Shown: piece by piece, positions 31,604-39,819 of the stretch
Layout of the letters: each line of letters begins with the position of its first letter
Position numbering within the stretch: the first letter of the stretch is position 1
Source: Bacilli bacterium
GTDB taxonomy: Bacteria; Bacillota_I; Bacilli_A; RFN20; CAG-826
Length of the DNA: 46,002 nt
Direction of reading: 5' to 3'
Assembly: GCA_024408085.1 (NCBI GenBank)
Contig: JAKSVH010000008.1
Coordinates: 1 to 46,002, forward strand
Translations under genes and position numbers: made by a program
The notes under the pieces: model-generated
What the model was told of the DNA's origin: nothing
The model's database searches: none
Seen by the model: the letters and a program-made list of their open reading frames with translations, nothing else

Positions 31604-33376
31604 TTATTTGTTTAAAGAGTATACTTTTTCACCCTCAAAGTAAGTATTTAAGATTTTTGCGTTATGAATTGTATTTAACTCACTTCCTTGGTAGTTTAAG
31701 AAGTTTGTATCTAAGACAACAAAGTCTGCGTATTTACCAACTTTAATTGAGCCTCTTTCATTTTCAAGACCAAGTAACCAAGCACCATCAATAGTTAATG
31801 CTTTTAAAGCTTGTTTTACACTTAAAAGTTCTTGAGGTGCAAATGCTGGAGCATCATTGTTATAGCCTTGGCCAGTAGTTGCAACTTCAATAACGTTCAT
31901 AATGTTTCCTTCAAGATCCATTGCTGCTGGAGCATCAGTTGAAGAAGAAACAAGGACGCCTTTGTCTACTAATGATTTCATTGGATAACCAGCCATGTAG
32001 TATTCTTCACCCATGTTATCCATGACTTTTTCTCTAATAGCTTTAGATTCTGGATCATTAACACTATAGTCATAGTGCCAAATCAAGTTTGCTGCAACTG
32101 GGATGTTATTTTTAGCACATCTATCAATATCTTCAGTTTTAATATTTCTAACGTGGTCTAAGCTATTTCTAAATTGTTTATTATTAAGTTCATTTGAATT
32201 GATATAAGAATCAATCATTGCAGTACATGCGGCATCACCGAATGAGTGTGTATGCACAGTAATTCCTTTGTGGTTTGCATAGGCAACAATTGCATCAAGC
32301 TCTGCCTGATCCCAAATAATGTTGCCATATTCTTTTCCTGGAAGAGGATATTTGTACTTATGAGAAATCCATCCTGTTCCACTTTCAACAACACCATCAG
32401 CAAATAATTTGATATAAGCTGGGTTACAATGCTTACCAGTGTATTTGTCCATAATGTCCACCACATCTTCGACTCTAGTTTTGTAAATCTTAGAATCAAA
32501 GCTCTTAATATTGAAACATTCAGCAACATTTATCTTTAAAGCGCCATCATCATCCATCTTTTTAATAGCTTCAAATAGACCGGTTGGATCATACATATTT
32601 GTAAAAGCATCAACAGCATTGGTATAGCCGTATCTTAAAAGTTCATTTTGAGCATAAGTACATGCCGCTCTATATTGAGTATCATTAAGAGGTCTTGAAA
32701 TTGTTTTATCAGTCATATAGAAAACGGCTTGATCACCAACATAGCCTGTTGGAACACCATCGTCATCCAAATCAACAGCACCACCTCTAACAGTTGGATT
32801 TTCTTTAGAAACACCAGCTTTAGCAAGTGCGGTTCTATTACAAACAGCAGCGTGACCAGCATTATCAATTAAAACTACAGGGATACCTGGTGCTCTGCTT
32901 TCAATTTCATCAGCAAAATTATGTTTTTGTGATCTCATTTCCATCAAATCTGTTGTTTTCCAGCCAAAGGAAACAAACTGGGTAATATGGTTGTTTTTAA
33001 ACTCTTTCTCAAGTGTATTTAATACATCTTCATAGGATTCATTACAACCGATAAGTTGATTAGCAAGACCTGTACCATCAAAATAGTGAGCGTGGCCTTC
33101 AGTACAACCCGGAATAACTAAACCATCGCTTTCAAGGATTTGGGTTTTATCTTCCTTAATGTATTTTTTAGCGCCATCGCTATTTCCAACATAAATGTAT
33201 TTTCCGTTTTTAACTGCAAATGCTTGAGCTTCACTGTTATTCTCGTTTTCTGCAGTGTAAATATTGGAATACACAACTAAATCAGCTTCTTCAACTCCAC
33301 ATGAAGTTAAAGCACCCATTGTTAAACACAAAACAGGTGTTACAAACATTGTTTTTAAGATTTTGTTTTTTGCCAT
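31604..33376 (-). CDS. Extracellular lipoprotein amidohydrolase (YtcJ-like)
   Basis: The signal MAKNKILKTMFVTPVLCLTM ends a few residues later in lipobox LTSC. The mature 560-residue part is an amidohydrolase-3 (YtcJ-like) metal-dependent hydrolase: a small N-terminal beta domain, PGCTEGHAHYF (HxH metal pair), HTHSFGDAACTA (His ligands), LDHVRNIK, SSTDAPAA (metal Asp) and the closing IKVGKYADFVVLD. Most YtcJ-like enzymes are predicted cytoplasmic; a lipobox puts this one outside the cell. The substrate is likely an amide or cyclic amide but unknown. It is monocistronic with a GAGG site. Confidence 0.92.
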   Translation of the reverse strand: MAKNKILKTMFVTPVLCLTMGALTSCGVEEADLVVYSNIYTAENENNSEAQAFAVKNGKYIYVGNSDGAKKYIKEDKTQILESDGLVIPGCTEGHAHYFDGTGLANQLIGCNESYEDVLNTLEKEFKNNHITQFVSFGWKTTDLMEMRSQKHNFADEIESRAPGIPVVLIDNAGHAAVCNRTALAKAGVSKENPTVRGGAVDLDDDGVPTGYVGDQAVFYMTDKTISRPLNDTQYRAACTYAQNELLRYGYTNAVDAFTNMYDPTGLFEAIKKMDDDGALKINVAECFNIKSFDSKIYKTRVEDVVDIMDKYTGKHCNPAYIKLFADGVVESGTGWISHKYKYPLPGKEYGNIIWDQAELDAIVAYANHKGITVHTHSFGDAACTAMIDSYINSNELNNKQFRNSLDHVRNIKTEDIDRCAKNNIPVAANLIWHYDYSVNDPESKAIREKVMDNMGEEYYMAGYPMKSLVDKGVLVSSSTDAPAAMDLEGNIMNVIEVATTGQGYNNDAPAFAPQELLSVKQALKALTIDGAWLLGLENERGSIKVGKYADFVVLDTNFLNYQGSELNTIHNAKILNTYFEGEKVYSLNK

Positions 33377-33440
33377 AATTTTTGCCTCTTATAATATTTA
33401 TTTTTTAATTACTTTAAAAAAGTAAATAAAATAATTTAAA

Positions 33441-34322
33441 TTATATAATGAACCACAAAAGCATGCCTAAACCAAAGGATAAGATGTTTGCGGCCACTGT
33501 GTAAAGTAGAATTGGTAACTTTGATTTACCATCTTTTCTTTCACAGAATTTCATAAAGACTAAAGCTTCCACTACAACTATTGCAATTTCAACAAATGCA
33601 TAGATGAAAGCAAGCCATGGATTTTTACCATTAAAGTGTGCAGTTAAGTTTAAAGCAACGTTTAAACCAACTTGTGTTATAGCATTCGTAATTGCGATAA
33701 CAATGAAAGATTTTTTAGTAAATTTAAACGCTAAAGCTAGCAATAATTCAATACCAAGGGTAACTGCAAGTCTAAGGAAGAACTCCCCTATTTCTTTACC
33801 ATACTGATATTTAGCATCAAGCGTAATTGGTTTTGATAACGCTATTGATCCATTTTGGTAATTAGCCATATCGCATTCAAAATAAGAATGGAATGCATAA
33901 GTTTTTGTTTCTTCACTTAAGTAATATTGGTTATTTGACTTATTTAATAAAATTAAAATAAAGTCACTTGGCCACATATAACCGCTATTAACAACAATTT
34001 CAGTTACACCAGTGTAAGAACAAGAAATATCACATAGATACCAACCTTCTGGTAAAGTAACAATGTTATAGACTTGGGTTAGTTCTTCTTTGTTTATGTA
34101 TTCTCTATCTTCGGCAGGAGTAAATGCTCTATGTGGACCATAGAATTCTGCATTCATGCCAAAGGCAACAATGTAATCGGATTTCTCTAAATTTTTAATT
34201 GTTATTTGTGTGGTAGGTTTTGGGCCTGTGTCAGCACTAACTGCTGAAGCTTTAGAAGGCACTGCTAAAACAATGGCTAATAAGCCAAGAAATGATATAA
34301 ACAGTGCCAAAAATTTCTTCAT
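33441..34322 (-). CDS. Secreted-start membrane protein coupled to the decarboxylase-like gene
   Basis: The 293 residues start with a cleavable-looking signal (MKKFLALFISFLGLLAIVLA, then PSKASAVSA). A soluble extracellular domain of about 150 residues (TTQITIKNLEKSDYIVAFGM...) follows, then four C-terminal helices from about 180 and a short basic loop (CERKDGKSKL). No family recognised; it is not a recognisable amino-acid/amine antiporter. Its ATG overlaps the stop of the PLP enzyme by one base, so the two proteins probably work together. Confidence 0.75.
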   Translation of the reverse strand: MKKFLALFISFLGLLAIVLAVPSKASAVSADTGPKPTTQITIKNLEKSDYIVAFGMNAEFYGPHRAFTPAEDREYINKEELTQVYNIVTLPEGWYLCDISCSYTGVTEIVVNSGYMWPSDFILILLNKSNNQYYLSEETKTYAFHSYFECDMANYQNGSIALSKPITLDAKYQYGKEIGEFFLRLAVTLGIELLLALAFKFTKKSFIVIAITNAITQVGLNVALNLTAHFNGKNPWLAFIYAFVEIAIVVVEALVFMKFCERKDGKSKLPILLYTVAANILSFGLGMLLWFII

Positions 34323-35491
34323 TATTTGTTTTCTAAGGATGATTTGATATCAGCAATAAATCTATCAAGAATTACTCTTGTAACGTTTTGCATTACAACA
34401 ACGTGGCATAATGGGCCATCATATTGTGGAATTTTTCCACCTGCTAAGGTGTATTTCTTTACAATCCAATCTGCTGGACGTTTAAGATAAACGGTATTTG
34501 AAAGAGGATTACGCCATGCTGGATAACCAATTTCAGTTAACTTAGCATGTAAATATTCAGCGTTATCTAAAAACTCTTTTGCTTGTCTTCTAAGTTCTTC
34601 TTCACCAACGTGAGTCATAAGCCAATAGAACTTAAGAGGAGAAAGAGCACTTCTAGAACAGCTAATCATAGCCATATTTGAGTTTAAATAATCAACTTTA
34701 AATGAAGTTTGTGCAGCATAAACATCTTTTCTTGTTAAGAATAAGCCACATGGTTCATCAATACCAAAGAACTTATGTCCGCTGACAGCAATTGAGTCAT
34801 ATTTCATCTTTGTCATACTGACGAGGTCTTTGTGATCTGTGAATGGCAGATAGCCACCAAATAATGCAGCATCAACGTGTTTATAGACTGCAATTGGTTT
34901 AACTTCATCAAGAACTTTATTAATTGCAGTTAAATTATCAATACCACCCATGAATGTTGTGCCTAAAGCACAAACAACAAGAGCTGGTCTAGATGGATCA
35001 AGTTTTCTTCTTAAATCTTCTGGATCCATTGAACCATGTTCATCGAAATCAATAAGACGACATTCTAAGTTTTGGAGGTCTGCTAATCTACGGTTTGAGT
35101 AATGTGCTTCACTTGAAACGTAAACAATAGGCATCTTTCCGGTTTCGGATAATAACTTTTTAACACCAAAATACATGCCATGGTTATTACTATCAGTACA
35201 GCTATTGGTAATAAAACCCCAAACTTTATCTAGAGGAATACCATAGTAAGGAGCAAACATTTTAATTACTCTCTTTTCAATGCCTAAAGCAGAAAGTACA
35301 AAGTAATTCTCTTCATCGAATGGATCACCAACATTATCCATCATAAAATCACATAAACCTGTTTTGGTATACCAATCATAGAATCCAACTACGTTGGAAT
35401 TTTGGTTAACTGGATAACCAATAGTGTCATCTAGCCTTAAATAAGTATGTCTGGCAAGATTAACTAATTCTTCATCTTTTAAGTCTTTCAT
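34322..35491 (-). CDS. PLP-dependent group II decarboxylase, histidine-decarboxylase-like
   Basis: The 389-residue enzyme follows the layout of pyridoxal histidine decarboxylases from Gram-negatives: IGYPVNQN near the start, NVGDPF, WGFITNSCTD, the ring-stacking His130 (SSEAHYSNRRLA), LGTTFMGGIDN, Asp207 (KHVDAALFGGYLPF), the PLP lysine Lys240 (SIAVSGHKFFG) and AWRNPLSNTVYLK. It would make CO2 and an amine in the cytoplasm, possibly histamine. Other amino acids remain possible. A good Shine-Dalgarno (AAAGGAG) precedes the ATG. The downstream membrane protein overlaps by one base. Confidence 0.9.
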   Translation of the reverse strand: MKDLKDEELVNLARHTYLRLDDTIGYPVNQNSNVVGFYDWYTKTGLCDFMMDNVGDPFDEENYFVLSALGIEKRVIKMFAPYYGIPLDKVWGFITNSCTDSNNHGMYFGVKKLLSETGKMPIVYVSSEAHYSNRRLADLQNLECRLIDFDEHGSMDPEDLRRKLDPSRPALVVCALGTTFMGGIDNLTAINKVLDEVKPIAVYKHVDAALFGGYLPFTDHKDLVSMTKMKYDSIAVSGHKFFGIDEPCGLFLTRKDVYAAQTSFKVDYLNSNMAMISCSRSALSPLKFYWLMTHVGEEELRRQAKEFLDNAEYLHAKLTEIGYPAWRNPLSNTVYLKRPADWIVKKYTLAGGKIPQYDGPLCHVVVMQNVTRVILDRFIADIKSSLENK

Positions 35492-35522
35492 AATTTTTTA
35501 CTCCTTTACTTAAAGATTTTTA

Positions 35523-37589
35523 TTACCATTCCCCATAATAAAGAGTTGTTGCACCACGTGATTTTATGTTCCTTAGAGAATTAATTGATGAGGAACTTAA
35601 AGCATCAAATGAAGCATGTTTTCCTTGATAAACACCATCTTTATCAAAGTATAAACATAATGTATAGCTTTCAAAGTTAACCCTATAATTATACTTTGCA
35701 ATGTGCCAAGTAAGATAGCCTATTTGAATTCCATCAATTTCAGCATCAAGAACATAAGTTCCGCTGCCAGCATATGCGAATTTAAATTCATCCATTCTGA
35801 GATCTACACTAAATTTACCATTGCTATTTAAACTATACTCCAAACCGTTTTTTATAAACGAAGCATAACCATAGGTATTAGCTTTTTCATCTACACCTTT
35901 CATAGCTTCTGGAACATTTACTTTTGTATTGCCAACATTGTAGAAATAATACACTCCTACCTCATTATGATTCCATTCTAGATGAAAATAAGGAGTTTTA
36001 AGAGTAACAATAAAGCAATTATTTACTGTATCAATTTCATAGAAACCATATGTAATTACGCCACCACCTAGAGAGTAATCTTCACCCTTTTCAGCATCAA
36101 CAACTCTGAAACCACCATCATCGCTTTCCAGTAATGCTGCAAAAGGAAGCATTCCATCGCACATATCGGTAACTGTTTCTAAATAGCAATCCACTGGAAA
36201 CTTAGTTGTTTCTAAAGAACCATATTCATAACTTGTTAAATAGGCATAATCTGTACCCTTAACAGCATAGTAGTCATATGTTTCAAATTTCATTGAATTT
36301 TCGTTTCTTCTTCCAGCATAAGCTTCTTCTGTTACATAGTAATTGGATGATTCATTACCTTTGATTACTTCTTCATAGATGCCATCTTTATCATAGTCAT
36401 ATTCATCTAATATTTCTTTTTTAATTGAGAAGTTGCCTTTTTTAATCTCATTATAAAAATCCTTAAATTTTAGATCATTGGTAAACTTAAATGCAGTTTT
36501 ATTTGGGTCAGTAACTCCTATTTGATCTGAAATGGCAACATTAAATGAGAAAGTCTTTGTTGGGAAATCACTTGCAGAATAAGTTGCTGAAACGTTATAT
36601 TTTCCAACATTTTTAATTGTTGGAGTTTTGCTAGCGACTCCGTTTACTTTGTAAACAACAGAATAATTAATGCGATTATAATCTAATTTCTCCTCGTAAC
36701 TTTCAAAGTAAGCTTTTAAATTAACTTCTTTACCATCGTAAATCCAACATAAGTCAGAGAATGTGGCATCCGGGAAGATTTTTTTAGTAATTGTCATTTT
36801 GGCAGTTAACACCAATGTAACATAACCTTCTGCAGTAATTGTTGCTTTAACAATGTATGTATCTTGATATTTTTGATTATTGTTTTCGTAAACTACATCT
36901 GCGAAATTTGGGACACCCTGAGCATAGATTGAATGATAATTACCATCGTAGAGAATAACTTGATCTTCAAAGGTAATACCAGTTAACTGTTTACCTTTAA
37001 TAGTTAAAGTGGCTTTAAGATCAAGTGTTTGATAATGATCCGCAGTAATTGTTGCTTTTACAGTGTAAGTTCCAATAGCGGATTTTCCATTATTGGTATA
37101 AGTAACAGTTGCAAAATCTGGAAGTCCTTCAACTTCAATTGAGTGTGTTTTGCCATCATAATCAAAAGAAGCGTCTTTAAAAGTAATGCCTTCAAAGGTT
37201 AAACCTTTAATAATGAGTTTTGCGCTTAACTTCTTTGTTCTATAGCCTTCTGCTTTAACAGTGGCATAAACTACATATGTATTTGGCTCAATTTTTCCAT
37301 TGCCATCATATGTAACAGTAGCAAATTCAGGAACACCCTTTACAAAGATAGAGTGTTCTTTACCATCATAAGTAAATGTTTCGTTTTTAAAAGCAAGTCC
37401 TGTAAACTCTTGCTTTTCTGTTGGCATATCTGCACCACAGTAATCGCATTTGCCATCAGAATTAGAATCATAATGGTTGGTGCATTCTTCCTCTTGTGGT
37501 TTAGGAGGATTTGGTTGAAATTCACATCCAGACAAAGCGAAAGAAAAACTCGCTAAACCAGCCAATATAAATTTTCTTAAATTTTTCAT
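35523..37589 (-). CDS. Large lipoprotein with YDG-type Ig-like repeats
   Basis: The signal MKNLRKFILAGLASFSFALS ends at lipobox LSGC. Residues 36-55 form a Cys/Asp loop (HYDSNSDGKCDYCGADM). Then come three repeats of about 70 residues (roughly 61-129, 130-199, 200-270), each with F-x-YDG-x-x-HSI, GVPxFATVTY and a closing YxVxATIxAxGY, plus a divergent fourth repeat with WIYDGKEV to about residue 355. These are MBG/YDG-type extracellular modules. A C-terminal domain of 330 residues is unrecognised. Probably a surface adhesin or binding protein. The mRNA is predicted leaderless (TAATAT ends 6 bases before the ATG). Confidence 0.85.
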   Translation of the reverse strand: MKNLRKFILAGLASFSFALSGCEFQPNPPKPQEEECTNHYDSNSDGKCDYCGADMPTEKQEFTGLAFKNETFTYDGKEHSIFVKGVPEFATVTYDGNGKIEPNTYVVYATVKAEGYRTKKLSAKLIIKGLTFEGITFKDASFDYDGKTHSIEVEGLPDFATVTYTNNGKSAIGTYTVKATITADHYQTLDLKATLTIKGKQLTGITFEDQVILYDGNYHSIYAQGVPNFADVVYENNNQKYQDTYIVKATITAEGYVTLVLTAKMTITKKIFPDATFSDLCWIYDGKEVNLKAYFESYEEKLDYNRINYSVVYKVNGVASKTPTIKNVGKYNVSATYSASDFPTKTFSFNVAISDQIGVTDPNKTAFKFTNDLKFKDFYNEIKKGNFSIKKEILDEYDYDKDGIYEEVIKGNESSNYYVTEEAYAGRRNENSMKFETYDYYAVKGTDYAYLTSYEYGSLETTKFPVDCYLETVTDMCDGMLPFAALLESDDGGFRVVDAEKGEDYSLGGGVITYGFYEIDTVNNCFIVTLKTPYFHLEWNHNEVGVYYFYNVGNTKVNVPEAMKGVDEKANTYGYASFIKNGLEYSLNSNGKFSVDLRMDEFKFAYAGSGTYVLDAEIDGIQIGYLTWHIAKYNYRVNFESYTLCLYFDKDGVYQGKHASFDALSSSSINSLRNIKSRGATTLYYGEW

Positions 37590-37595
37590 ACATAA

Positions 37596-37604
37596 ATATT
37601 AACA
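37596..37604 (-). promoter_or_regulatory. Extended -10 of the YDG lipoprotein gene (leaderless)
   Basis: On the minus strand TGT plus TAATAT (37601-37596), then 6 bases to the ATG at 37589. No Shine-Dalgarno is visible. Confidence 0.5.
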
Positions 37605-37654
37605 CAACTTACTTAGTAATTGCTAATAATATGAAAGAATTTTAAAAGTATTAA

Positions 37655-37680
37655 AAAAGGACACATTAGTGTCCATTTTC
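37655..37680 (-). terminator. Terminator after the 86-residue gene
   Basis: Stem GGACAC (37659-37664) / GTGTCC (37669-37674), loop ATTA, followed on the minus strand by TTTTTTAATA. Confidence 0.75.
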
Positions 37681-37941
37681 TTATTTATTTTTATTTAGCT
37701 TATCAAGTTCTTTAACAACTTCAAGTTTCTTTTTGGCATCTTCAGGATCATTTGGATCGATGCTAGATAGAATTTCTATCTTTCTATCTTCAATAGCGTT
37801 TTTTGCTATTCCTTCTTTAATGTCTGTTTTCTTATCAAACTCTTTTTGTTTATTTCCTGTAAAAATTTTGAACATTACTAATCCAAAAACTATAAGAAAA
37901 ACAATAACAACTACTAGAGCAATAATACCTGGTGTACTCAT
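37681..37941 (-). CDS. Small single-pass membrane protein
   Basis: The 86 residues have one N-terminal helix (about 5-28, GIIALVVVIVFLIVFGLVMF) and a charged, Lys/Glu/Asp-rich cytoplasmic tail that is likely helical (KLEVVKELDKLNKNK). No family recognised. It lies between the ATPase gene and the YDG lipoprotein, with its own terminator. Confidence 0.65.
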   Translation of the reverse strand: MSTPGIIALVVVIVFLIVFGLVMFKIFTGNKQKEFDKKTDIKEGIAKNAIEDRKIEILSSIDPNDPEDAKKKLEVVKELDKLNKNK

Positions 37942-37970
37942 ATTTTTAATTATAACCTAATTTTTTATAA

Positions 37971-39014
37971 TTAGATATCAAATTCCTCATTAATGCTGAT
38001 AAAGTTTCTGAAACGAGGTAAAAGTATTTCAAATACACCTTTTTGGTTTTTCAAAATCCCTCTTTTTATTAATCTGTCTTTTAATACAGAAATCTGTTTA
38101 ATAGACATAGAACAATTCTCAACAATATATTTAGAGGTGCACTTTCCATTTTCTGGTATTACTTTTAGCAAAGCTAATTCAGATGCTGGAATGTTGTCAT
38201 AGATTTTGTCGTAGCAATAATCTTTAAGTTTTTTATCGTAATCTTCAAGAAGCTTATCAGTGATTTTTTCTTCTTTAGTGAAAAGCGAACCAATTAATTG
38301 ATATGCATAAGCATAACCGTTTGTTAATAATGTTAATTCCTTAATAACTGATTCGCTTTCGTTATTAAAAATCTTTTTATATGAATTGAAAACATCAATT
38401 AAATCCAGTGGTTCTAGATAAATCTTTGGAGCTCGATATAAAAATGTTAATGTTTTATTGTTTTGAAGAGAATGAATGTTTTCGTATAAGCCAGTCATTA
38501 GCAAGAAAATTTCATAACCATCTCCTAAAAATGATTGAAAATCATGGGCAAACGATTTCATTTCCTTTGAGTTAGTAACTTCATCTATTGAAACTAAAAG
38601 CTTTTTGTTGTGCTTTTTAAGATGAATAAGCATCTTTTCAAGTAAACTCTTAATATTTGAAATCGGTGTTTTACCATCAATTGAGAACGTTAAACCATGG
38701 AATGAGAAAGAGAAAGATGGTTTTAAAAATAAATGTTTTACGCTTTCACTTTCGTAAATATTAGCAGCAATCTGCTCAAGAATGTCACGATCTGGATTAA
38801 CTTTAACAGTAACCCAATCTGTTTCTTCACTCATCATACTATGTACCTTGTTTAGTAAGACAGTCTTTCCACTACCTCTAACACCAGAAATTACATATAA
38901 ATTTGAAGACGGAACTTCGGAGCAAAAATCATAACAAATTTCAGAAATTAGGTTGTCTCTACTTAAAAAATTATTAGGTAATTTGCCAAAAGTAAGATCA
39001 AATAAATTAACCAT
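37971..39014 (-). CDS. Orphan AAA/STAND-like ATPase with winged-helix C-terminus
   Basis: The 347 residues carry Walker A GVRGSGKT (44-51), Walker B KLLVSIDEV, a sensor-like stretch LLMTGLYENI, and a C-terminal winged helix (about 275-340, SELALLKVIPENGKCTSKYI...). This is the plan of archaeal-type orphan ATPases and MNS/STAND-like proteins. Partners are not encoded alongside. It could be a DNA-bound regulator, a defence or stress ATPase. AGGAGG precedes the ATG, and its promoter has a large array of upstream repeats, suggesting tight and possibly self-mediated control. Confidence 0.85.
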   Translation of the reverse strand: MVNLFDLTFGKLPNNFLSRDNLISEICYDFCSEVPSSNLYVISGVRGSGKTVLLNKVHSMMSEETDWVTVKVNPDRDILEQIAANIYESESVKHLFLKPSFSFSFHGLTFSIDGKTPISNIKSLLEKMLIHLKKHNKKLLVSIDEVTNSKEMKSFAHDFQSFLGDGYEIFLLMTGLYENIHSLQNNKTLTFLYRAPKIYLEPLDLIDVFNSYKKIFNNESESVIKELTLLTNGYAYAYQLIGSLFTKEEKITDKLLEDYDKKLKDYCYDKIYDNIPASELALLKVIPENGKCTSKYIVENCSMSIKQISVLKDRLIKRGILKNQKGVFEILLPRFRNFISINEEFDI

Positions 39015-39037
39015 TTTAATTTCCTCCTCGCACTTTA

Positions 39038-39066
39038 ATTATATTAAAAGAAAATCTAACATTCAA
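39038..39066 (-). promoter_or_regulatory. Promoter of the orphan ATPase gene
   Basis: On the minus strand: -35 TTGAAT (39066-39061), 17-base spacer, perfect -10 TATAAT (39043-39038). An AATCTAAC site in inverted orientation fills part of the spacer (39053-39060), and the repeat array begins 8 bases upstream of the -35. Confidence 0.75.
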
Positions 39067-39140
39067 GAAAATTTGTTAGATTGTGTTAGATTTGTTAGAT
39101 TGTGTTAGATTGACAAAAATTTGTTAGATTGTGTTAGATT
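39053..39140. repeat. Phased array of GTTAGATT (AATCTAAC) sites
   Basis: Six direct copies of GTTAGATT start at 39075, 39085, 39094, 39104, 39123 and 39133, with spacing 10, 9, 10, 19 and 10 bases. One inverted copy AATCTAAC is at 39053-39060. Spacing near one or two helical turns puts all direct copies on one DNA face. The array ends just before the AlkD-like stop codon and lies fully in the ATPase promoter region. Confidence 0.9.
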
Positions 39141-39141
39141 G

Positions 39142-39819
39142 CTATCTTTTCAAAGATCTTAAATATTGCTTTTGCTCTTCACTAATGCGATAGCTTTCAA
39201 TTGCTTTTTGAATTGTCTTATTGTGTGCCCAAGTATCAAGTGAATTATTAACTATGTATGGTATTGTTGCGTCCCATTGCTTTGCTAATGCAGTCGCAAA
39301 GAACCATGCTACCATCATATTGACGTAATATTCCTTAGTTCTAACGTTTGAAACAAGTTTTAAATATGGTTCTTTGAAATCGTTGTCTAAATAGAAACTC
39401 ATTAACATTTCAATACCAAATCTACATGTATAAATTTCTTTTGATTTAATCCATACTTTAATACTTTCAAGAAGTTTGACTTTATTCTTTCTTAATGCTT
39501 TGGGAGACATAATGTCACATACAGCCCAGTTATCAACGTATGGGAGGAATCTATTTAATTCAAAAATAATTTGATCAAAATCTTTCATCCCTGAAATAAG
39601 CAAAGCATGAAGCATGTTCTCATCATAATATTTATGTGGAAGTTCTTTTAAGAAAGCTTTTGATTCTTCATTTTTACTATATTGCTTTGCAAACTGCCTT
39701 AAAATTGGCACTCTAACGCCTAAAAATAAACTAGGATCAATACCTGGAGTTAATTTGCTTTGAAATGAAGCATATTTTGCATCACTTATTTTTGTTAATT
39801 CTTTTTGCAAATTGTTCAT
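39142..39819 (-). CDS. AlkD-like DNA alkylation repair protein
   Basis: The 225 residues match the AlkD/AlkC-type HEAT-like repeat family: LFLGVRVPILRQFAKQY, the Trp/Asp motif LPYVDNWAVCDIM (catalytic-region Asp next to Trp) and the end YYVNMMVAWFFATALAKQWD. Family members remove positively charged alkylated bases without base flipping. It is coupled to the upstream Bro-N gene by an ATGA overlap. No adaptive-response genes are near. Whether this member is a glycosylase or only a DNA-binding relative is undetermined. Confidence 0.88.
   Translation of the reverse strand: MNNLQKELTKISDAKYASFQSKLTPGIDPSLFLGVRVPILRQFAKQYSKNEESKAFLKELPHKYYDENMLHALLISGMKDFDQIIFELNRFLPYVDNWAVCDIMSPKALRKNKVKLLESIKVWIKSKEIYTCRFGIEMLMSFYLDNDFKEPYLKLVSNVRTKEYYVNMMVAWFFATALAKQWDATIPYIVNNSLDTWAHNKTIQKAIESYRISEEQKQYLRSLKR

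Noticed and set aside
39053-39140. AATCTAAC repeats as a CRISPR array
   Set aside because: Units are 8-10 bases with no spacers of 30 or so bases and no cas genes.
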